A stretch of DNA of 11,560 nucleotides from positions 1 through 11,560 of the forward strand of contig JAZSNH010000040.1 of assembly GCA_045536305.1 (NCBI GenBank), given 5' to 3'. Each line of letters begins with the position of its first letter. Position 1 is the first letter of the stretch. Below are positions 7,980-11,560 of the stretch, in pieces. The stretch comes from JAISGQ01 sp045536305. Lineage in GTDB: Bacteria; Bacillota; Clostridia; Oscillospirales; Acutalibacteraceae. The translations under genes and the position numbers were made by a program. A model generated the notes under the pieces. The model searched no databases, was not told where the DNA came from, and was given only the letters and a program-made list of their open reading frames with translations.

Positions 7980-8043
7980 ATTATATGTGTAATTTGCAAA
8001 TTTATCGTAATATAAAGCGTGGGATAATTTTGGTGCATTAAGG
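7980..8043 (-). promoter_or_regulatory. Promoter and shared upstream motif of the FtsH-like gene
   Basis: On the minus strand a clear -10 box TATAAT occupies 7985-7980. The motif at 8020-8041 (plus-strand TGGGATA-ATTT-TGGTGCAT) matches the one at 6611-6632 at 19 of 22 positions, and TTGCAAA (7999-7993) follows it at the same 20-base distance. No consensus -35 box is seen 17 bases before TATAAT, which suits an activator-dependent promoter. A 7-bp inverted repeat (CGATAAA 7972-7978 with TTTATCG 8001-8007) also straddles the -10 box. Confidence 0.6.
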
Positions 8044-8222
8044 CTTTGACAGCAGGTGTGACTTTCTGTATCTGAACCTTATCCTTAATTGCAGAATAAA
8101 TCCGCTTAAATCAGGGAGTGAATTGGCGGTAAAAAGCAAGAAACCTTCTGCAATTTTGACCCTTATGCTAACCCTTTACAGATTTAAAAAGGGCATAATC
8201 TATTATAACGCAATGAAAAGAA
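8044..8222. other. Gene-poor spacer with one small inverted repeat
   Basis: No convincing gene is seen. An open frame from a TTG at 8123 runs through the later hairpin and the tRNA-like segment and has no recognisable protein features. A small inverted repeat (CCCTTT near 8170 with AAAGGG near 8187) could form a hairpin. Confidence 0.4.
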
Positions 8223-8265
8223 AATGGCTTAATTATGCGATTATTATCACGCATAATAAGCCATT
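8223..8265. repeat. Long stem-loop next to the putative att site
   Basis: Arm 8223-8239 (AATGGCTTAATTATGCG) pairs with 8250-8265 over 16 base pairs with one bulged A and a 10-base loop. There is no T tract after it, so it is not a standard terminator. It lies 18 bases left of the tRNA-like segment, where recombinase or accessory-factor binding sites would be expected. It could also be part of a structured RNA. Confidence 0.6.
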
Positions 8266-8282
8266 GGACGGCAATGAATCAA

Positions 8283-8305
8283 TTCGAGTCTTTCTGCCCC
8301 CGCCA
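8283..8305 (+). other. tRNA 3'-end fragment, probable attR core of an integrative element
   Basis: The sequence parses exactly as the end of a tRNA: T-loop TTCGAGT (8283-8289), 3' T-stem CTTTC (8290-8294), 3' acceptor strand TGCCCCC (8295-8301), discriminator G (8302), CCA (8303-8305). The matching GAAAG needed just upstream is absent (ATCAA instead), and no acceptor partner GGGGGCA is seen, so this is a fragment. A strong terminator follows after one base, as after a real tRNA gene. Elements that integrate in tRNA genes leave such a fragment at the end far from the intact tRNA. On that reading the element lies to the left and host flank to the right. The amino-acid identity was not determined. 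Confidence 0.62.
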
Positions 8306-8306
8306 T

Positions 8307-8344
8307 AAAAAAGCCTTGAAATCATACGATTTCAAGGCTTTTTT
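8307..8344. terminator. Strong intrinsic terminator
   Basis: Arms 8307-8323 and 8328-8344 pair perfectly over 17 bases (core GCCTTGAAATC with GATTTCAAGGC) around an ATAC loop. Six As begin it and six Ts end it, so it can work on both strands. It probably was the native terminator of the tRNA gene whose 3' end precedes it. Confidence 0.88.
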
Positions 8345-8589
8345 GCTGTCTGAAAATATACGACACGCGGTCACAAAATATGCAAAATCAGAGCTGCAAA
8401 CGGGCATCGTTTGTTGTTCGGGCGCGTACGTTCTGCGTATTTCCGTTTGTTACATCATCAATAAAGCATCAATTTGATGGGAGGACTGGGAGAATGTGAT
8501 ATTTGATGTGTACAAGAAATTACGTTGTTCTTTGTCTTAAATGCAGTAGAAGAAAATGTTATTCTTTGTTTATAGCAGCACAAATTTTG
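8345..8589. other. Spacer with no clear gene; transition to AT-rich DNA
   Basis: No recognisable gene. The first 110 bases have higher GC, and composition becomes AT-rich from about 8465. The only candidate is a 30-codon frame, ATG 8506 to TAG 8598, with four cysteines (MCTRNYVVLCLKCSRRKC at its start). It has a poorly placed purine tract, and its stop lies inside the following terminator hairpin. I do not call it a gene. Confidence 0.4.
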
Positions 8590-8626
8590 ACCGCCTAGTG
8601 TAATTACCGGGCGGTTTTATTATTTT
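8590..8626 (+). terminator. Intrinsic terminator
   Basis: ACCGCC (8590-8595) pairs with GGCGGT (8610-8615) around a 14-base loop, followed by the T-rich run TTTTATTATTTT (8615-8626). It insulates the AT-rich gene pair from upstream transcription on the plus strand. What transcript it originally ended is not clear. Confidence 0.72.
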
Positions 8627-8763
8627 ACATACTGCTTGGGTGGAGAATATCAGTGATTTGTAGACTTCGATTTATCAATAATCATAAATGTATAGTTAAT
8701 AAAATGTCACATTATGCAATGTTGGGGGGTATATTACATAAAAGCTATAAAAGGAAGGATATC

Positions 8764-9543
8764 ATGAAAAAATGTTTTATTATTTCTCCAATAGGAGAAG
8801 AAGGGTCGGAAGTTAGAAAGAGTGCAGATGAAGCGTTGCAATTTATAATAGAACCTGCATGCAATGCGAAAGGCTATGAGGTTATTCGGGCAGATAAGAT
8901 TTCTGATGCAGGTATGATTACACAATCAATTGTCGAGCATATATTGCAAGATGACATTGCAATAATTGATATTACAGGGCGAAATGCGAATGTTTTCTAT
9001 GAACTTGCAATTAGGCATTCGTATGGACTTCCAGCTATACAAATTACGCGTGATGATACAAGTGAAATTCCTTTTGATATACATAATGTTCGCACAATAC
9101 AGTATGATCTTTCTGCAAGTGGAGCAAATAAAGCACGTCAAGCAATCGAAAATGCAATTGATAGAATAGAAGAAGGTAGCAAAACCCTTAACCCTGTAAC
9201 TCAAGTGTCAAACATATTAAACTTGACACCCGAGCACTCAGAGGGAGAAGAGTCAGTACTGTCAGAATTATTATTAAAGGTTAATAACATACCAGATAAG
9301 TTGACTCAGCTTGAGAACAATATTGGTATTCGTTTTTCTCAAATGCTGGCGGCATTTAGTGAGTCATTGAAAGTGGGAACGAATTTACCTCAATCCAATT
9401 CACTTCAAGATGCTATGGTTCAAAAATTTATGGAAATACTAATGACAAATCCCACAGAAGGTATAGCACAAATGCAAAACTTAATGATAGCGCAAAAATT
9501 CATGCAAGAGAGTGGTTTGATAAAGGCAAATGAAGGGCAATAA
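8764..9543 (+). CDS. Nucleoside 2'-deoxyribosyltransferase/TIR-like domain protein, candidate effector
   Basis: 259 residues from the ATG at 8764. AGGAAGG at 8752-8758, five bases away, supports this over the in-frame start at 8653. The N-terminal domain (1 to about 140) is an alpha/beta fold opening with CFIISPIGEEGSEVRKSADE. Its hallmark is DITGRNANVFYELAIRHS (about 69-86), in which E80 matches the catalytic glutamate of the nucleoside deoxyribosyltransferase/TIR-related group. That group breaks N-glycosidic bonds in nucleotides such as NAD+. Residues about 150-259 are helical and probably oligomerise. The gene is AT-rich, 235 bases before the next gene on the same strand. A base-exchange or NAD-cleaving effector in phage defence is the best inference. 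A metabolic deoxyribosyltransferase is less likely because of the added C-terminal region. Confidence 0.72.
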   Translation: MKKCFIISPIGEEGSEVRKSADEALQFIIEPACNAKGYEVIRADKISDAGMITQSIVEHILQDDIAIIDITGRNANVFYELAIRHSYGLPAIQITRDDTSEIPFDIHNVRTIQYDLSASGANKARQAIENAIDRIEEGSKTLNPVTQVSNILNLTPEHSEGEESVLSELLLKVNNIPDKLTQLENNIGIRFSQMLAAFSESLKVGTNLPQSNSLQDAMVQKFMEILMTNPTEGIAQMQNLMIAQKFMQESGLIKANEGQ

Positions 9544-9661
9544 GGGGTCTTAACAAATAATCTGTAATTAATAGTAAGGTTATAGAAGATTATAATAGGA
9601 TAGCTTGTTACTGAAAATATCTATGAATTAAAGACCAATTTAAGAAGAGTGTTATGTAATA

Positions 9662-9752
9662 AACGTAAAAGGAACGTAAAGACTAGTACATTTACTTAGT
9701 AAGTGTTCAATATTTATATGAAACACTAAGAATGATATATTAATATATCATT
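9662..9752 (+). promoter_or_regulatory. Repeats and a 22-base palindrome before the large AT-rich gene
   Basis: Bases 9731-9752 are a perfect palindrome (half-site AATGATATATT), ending 26 bases before the GTG start. Upstream lies an imperfect hairpin (AGTGTT 9702-9707 with AACACT 9722-9727, extended by CTTAG/CTAAG). A direct repeat AACGTAAA occurs at 9662 and 9673, one helical turn apart. The arrangement suggests a regulator site or attenuator. No consensus promoter was identified with confidence. Confidence 0.45.
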
Positions 9753-9778
9753 TCAAATCGAAAAATAGAGGTGATTAG

Positions 9779-11338
9779 GTGAATCCTATTCCTAACATTA
9801 TTGTTCTTGATTTTTGTAATTGGCTTAGACGAAAAATAGAAGAAGATCATGTGAATTCTATTACAGCTGTTGATATTTTAATGGGGTGGAAAAGTGAAAC
9901 AAACTATTTGGATTCATACACACGCCAGTACTTAATGGAAAGACAACGGGATTGCTATATGAAATTAGCAATACTTCAGTTTTTAGAGAGTAAAGAATGG
10001 AAGAGACTTATTGCACGTTGCAAAAGAAATTCTTGCTGTTCTAATAATTATAAGAATTGTTATACATGTATGCAGCAGTTATTTAGTAATGATATAGAGT
10101 ATGAATTTTATAATTTTATGGAAAATAGTTATGATGATTATGTTAGCTGTGGAGCATTTAATATTTCTCATTATGATTTATCTGCGTACATGCGTAATTT
10201 AGTGTACAGCAATAGCAAAGTAAAATCATCTCAACCATATACGCAATTAATGATCTCATCCAAAGTTCAAGTAGCAGAAGAGTTGAATTTTTTTCAATGG
10301 TTACAACATAAATATGCTAATCCAACAGACGTTAGAAAAATGCCATCAGATATCTTTGAGGAGCAGGTTAACGAATATACAAAACAATTGGGAAAAGGAG
10401 ATAATGAGAAAAAACAATTGCTAAGGTCATACAAACAGACTGGTTGGGAGGTTTTGCTTGAAAAATTTAAAATATTGTTTGCTCCAAATAAAACGCATCG
10501 TACAAAAGATTTTAATGAGGTTGCTGAACGTTATTGTTCGAAGAATCCAGAACATAAGTGCGTTATTTTACCGTTGTCTGATAATGAAAGTCAGCTTAAT
10601 TATCGTTCTCTTATTACTGATAGTTGGTCTGATTTAAACGAGTTATCAGGTGATTTCCTTGATATATATTACAGCGAAATGGATACAGGCAAATCAGGGT
10701 TCGATATAGCAAAACGAATCAATTCCTTGCCCGATAAATTAAAAACAAAGGCACCTTGCTTGGTTTTATGGAAACGTTACATAGAAAATGCAAAATATGT
10801 TCCTCTAGATGAACTGGATAGCAAACAAGTGATTAGTGTTGTTCGGTGTGTTGTCGATTGTATAAAAGAGGGTAAACAATTGTTGGAAATAATTGAGGAG
10901 GCTACGTCAAAAGTGAAGGAGCAGCAAGAAAAAAACCGTGGGATAAGTAATTACTATGCTCCAGTAGTACATGGTAATGATAATGTAATTGGTAATGAAA
11001 ACATTGTTAAGTCTAATGTTATAGTTGGGGAAAACAACACGATGACATTTGGCGTGGAAAACATAAAGCAGTTAACAAAAGAGCTAGATGAGACAATCAA
11101 GGCGATAAATGAATCAGTAGAACTAGATGCTATTCAAAAGGAACAAATGCTTCAAATAATGAAAGATGCAAAGAATGGGATAATTAATAATTCGAAGGTC
11201 CATCAAGAAAAAGCCAAAAATACATTTTGTCACATAAAAAGTTTTTTAACTAAAGTTGCGCCAACGTTGATTTCGATCATGGCTAATATGGCAGAGATTG
11301 CGAGTTTTTTTGGATTGCAATCTAAAATTAAAATGTGA
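9779..11338 (+). CDS. Large protein of unrecognised family with Gly/Asn-rich hinge and hydrophobic C-terminus
   Basis: 519 residues from a GTG start. GAGGTGA lies five bases before it, a full match to the anti-Shine-Dalgarno sequence, which supports this start. I do not recognise the family. Residues about 11-82 and 170-231 look like a diverged duplication, each with a FxxWLxxK-like start, a YT(R/K)Q segment and a final Wxx(L)(I/L)xxxK. A cysteine cluster (81-97, C-rich RCKRNSCC then CYTC) could bind a metal. Residues about 258-375 appear to be an alpha/beta domain (CVILPLS, FLDIYYS, PCLVLWKRY). Residues 395-420 are a Gly/Asn/Asp hinge (HGNDNVIGNEN), followed by a coiled-coil-like helix and a hydrophobic tail near 492-513. 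Its codons and AT content match the gene upstream. Confidence 0.82.
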   Translation: MNPIPNIIVLDFCNWLRRKIEEDHVNSITAVDILMGWKSETNYLDSYTRQYLMERQRDCYMKLAILQFLESKEWKRLIARCKRNSCCSNNYKNCYTCMQQLFSNDIEYEFYNFMENSYDDYVSCGAFNISHYDLSAYMRNLVYSNSKVKSSQPYTQLMISSKVQVAEELNFFQWLQHKYANPTDVRKMPSDIFEEQVNEYTKQLGKGDNEKKQLLRSYKQTGWEVLLEKFKILFAPNKTHRTKDFNEVAERYCSKNPEHKCVILPLSDNESQLNYRSLITDSWSDLNELSGDFLDIYYSEMDTGKSGFDIAKRINSLPDKLKTKAPCLVLWKRYIENAKYVPLDELDSKQVISVVRCVVDCIKEGKQLLEIIEEATSKVKEQQEKNRGISNYYAPVVHGNDNVIGNENIVKSNVIVGENNTMTFGVENIKQLTKELDETIKAINESVELDAIQKEQMLQIMKDAKNGIINNSKVHQEKAKNTFCHIKSFLTKVAPTLISIMANMAEIASFFGLQSKIKM

Positions 11339-11466
11339 TATCATAAAAATTTAGATGATGTGTTTTATATGCGAATACTATTTACTGCATTTAAGAAGGG
11401 ATTTGCGTGTTTGAAAGTGACTGCAAGAGACACTTTATGATTATTCCTAGATTTATAATGGCACAC

Positions 11467-11497
11467 ACGCCCGCCGGATATTGTATCAGGCGGGCGT
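11467..11497. terminator. GC-rich hairpin, terminator-like without a clear U tract
   Basis: ACGCCCGCC (11467-11475) pairs with GGCGGGCGT (11489-11497), and an inner stem GATA/TATC closes on a TTG loop. Neither strand has a strong T run afterwards. It sits between the large gene ending at 11338 and a possible minus-strand gene ending at 11502, so it may separate converging transcripts. Confidence 0.55.
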
Positions 11498-11501
11498 TGT
11501 C

Positions 11502-11560
11502 TCAGATATTGAACTCGTCTGTAATCCCATTAAGTCTTGACGTATCTTTTTTAACATAGT
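11502..11560 (-). CDS. Possible C-terminal end of a minus-strand gene (partial)
   Basis: Read on the minus strand from the window edge, one frame gives YVKKDTSRLNGITDEFNI and then TGA at 11504-11502. The hairpin at 11467-11497 follows that stop at once, as expected for a gene end. Only 18 codons are visible. A second frame is also open across the edge, so this is tentative and no function can be given. Confidence 0.3.
   Translation of the reverse strand, partial: YVKKDTSRLNGITDEFNI

Noticed and set aside
8123..8308. 61-codon frame starting with TTG
   Set aside because: It reads through a long hairpin and the tRNA-like segment into the terminator and has no family features.
8223..8344. CRISPR-like or MITE-like repeat structure
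   Set aside because: There are only single hairpins of unrelated sequence, with no spaced direct repeats and no target-site duplication.
8235..8477. 80-codon frame across the terminator
   Set aside because: It includes the whole tRNA fragment and both arms of the 8307-8344 terminator.
8653..8763. N-terminal extension of the deoxyribosyltransferase-like protein
   Set aside because: The strong Shine-Dalgarno sequence at 8752-8758 and the domain start both point to the ATG at 8764. The extension is AT-rich upstream sequence.

Overview
The window looks like accessory DNA from a Gram-positive anaerobe of the Clostridia, perhaps Ruminococcus-like. This rests on purine-rich AGGAGG-type ribosome binding sites, TATAAT-like promoters, compact intrinsic terminators, a bacterial group II intron and the protein families present. 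The genus is an inference. Bases 1 to about 8282 have intermediate GC. From about 8465 to 11400 the DNA and codon use are clearly more AT-rich, so the two halves probably have different histories.

Left block, plus strand (1-4679). The window opens in the last 139 bases of a group II intron (domains V and VI, branch-point A at 133, 3' splice site after 139). The intron splits a SNF2-type helicase gene whose 3' exon runs from 140 to 1381. The helicase overlaps a MoxR-like AAA+ ATPase by ATGA. That gene in turn overlaps a protein with an HExxH motif and a von Willebrand A domain, followed by a membrane-anchored zinc-ribbon protein. The close packing suggests one operon that ends at a bidirectional terminator (4697-4742).

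Middle block, minus strand (7956 down to 4741). In transcription order it holds a small soluble FtsH-like AAA+/M41 protease, a WYL-domain regulator and a uracil-DNA-glycosylase-fold protein, the last two translationally coupled. The protease and the WYL gene share an upstream sequence: a 22-base motif (19 of 22 identical) followed exactly 20 bases later by TTGCAAA. This suggests co-regulation, possibly by the WYL protein itself.

Boundary (7957-8763). This gene-poor stretch carries stem-loops, then a 23-base sequence that matches the 3' end of a tRNA exactly in layout (T-loop 7, T-stem 5, acceptor 7, discriminator G, CCA) but has no 5' partner. A strong terminator follows it. I read it as the attR-type end of an integrative element that lies to the left.

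Right block, plus strand (8764-11338). An AT-rich pair encodes a protein with a nucleoside 2'-deoxyribosyltransferase/TIR-like N-terminal domain and a 519-residue protein of unrecognised family. The latter has an apparent internal duplication, a Gly/Asn-rich hinge and a hydrophobic C-terminus. They are candidates for an undescribed two-gene conflict or defence module. The right edge holds a strong GC hairpin and the possible tail of a minus-strand gene.
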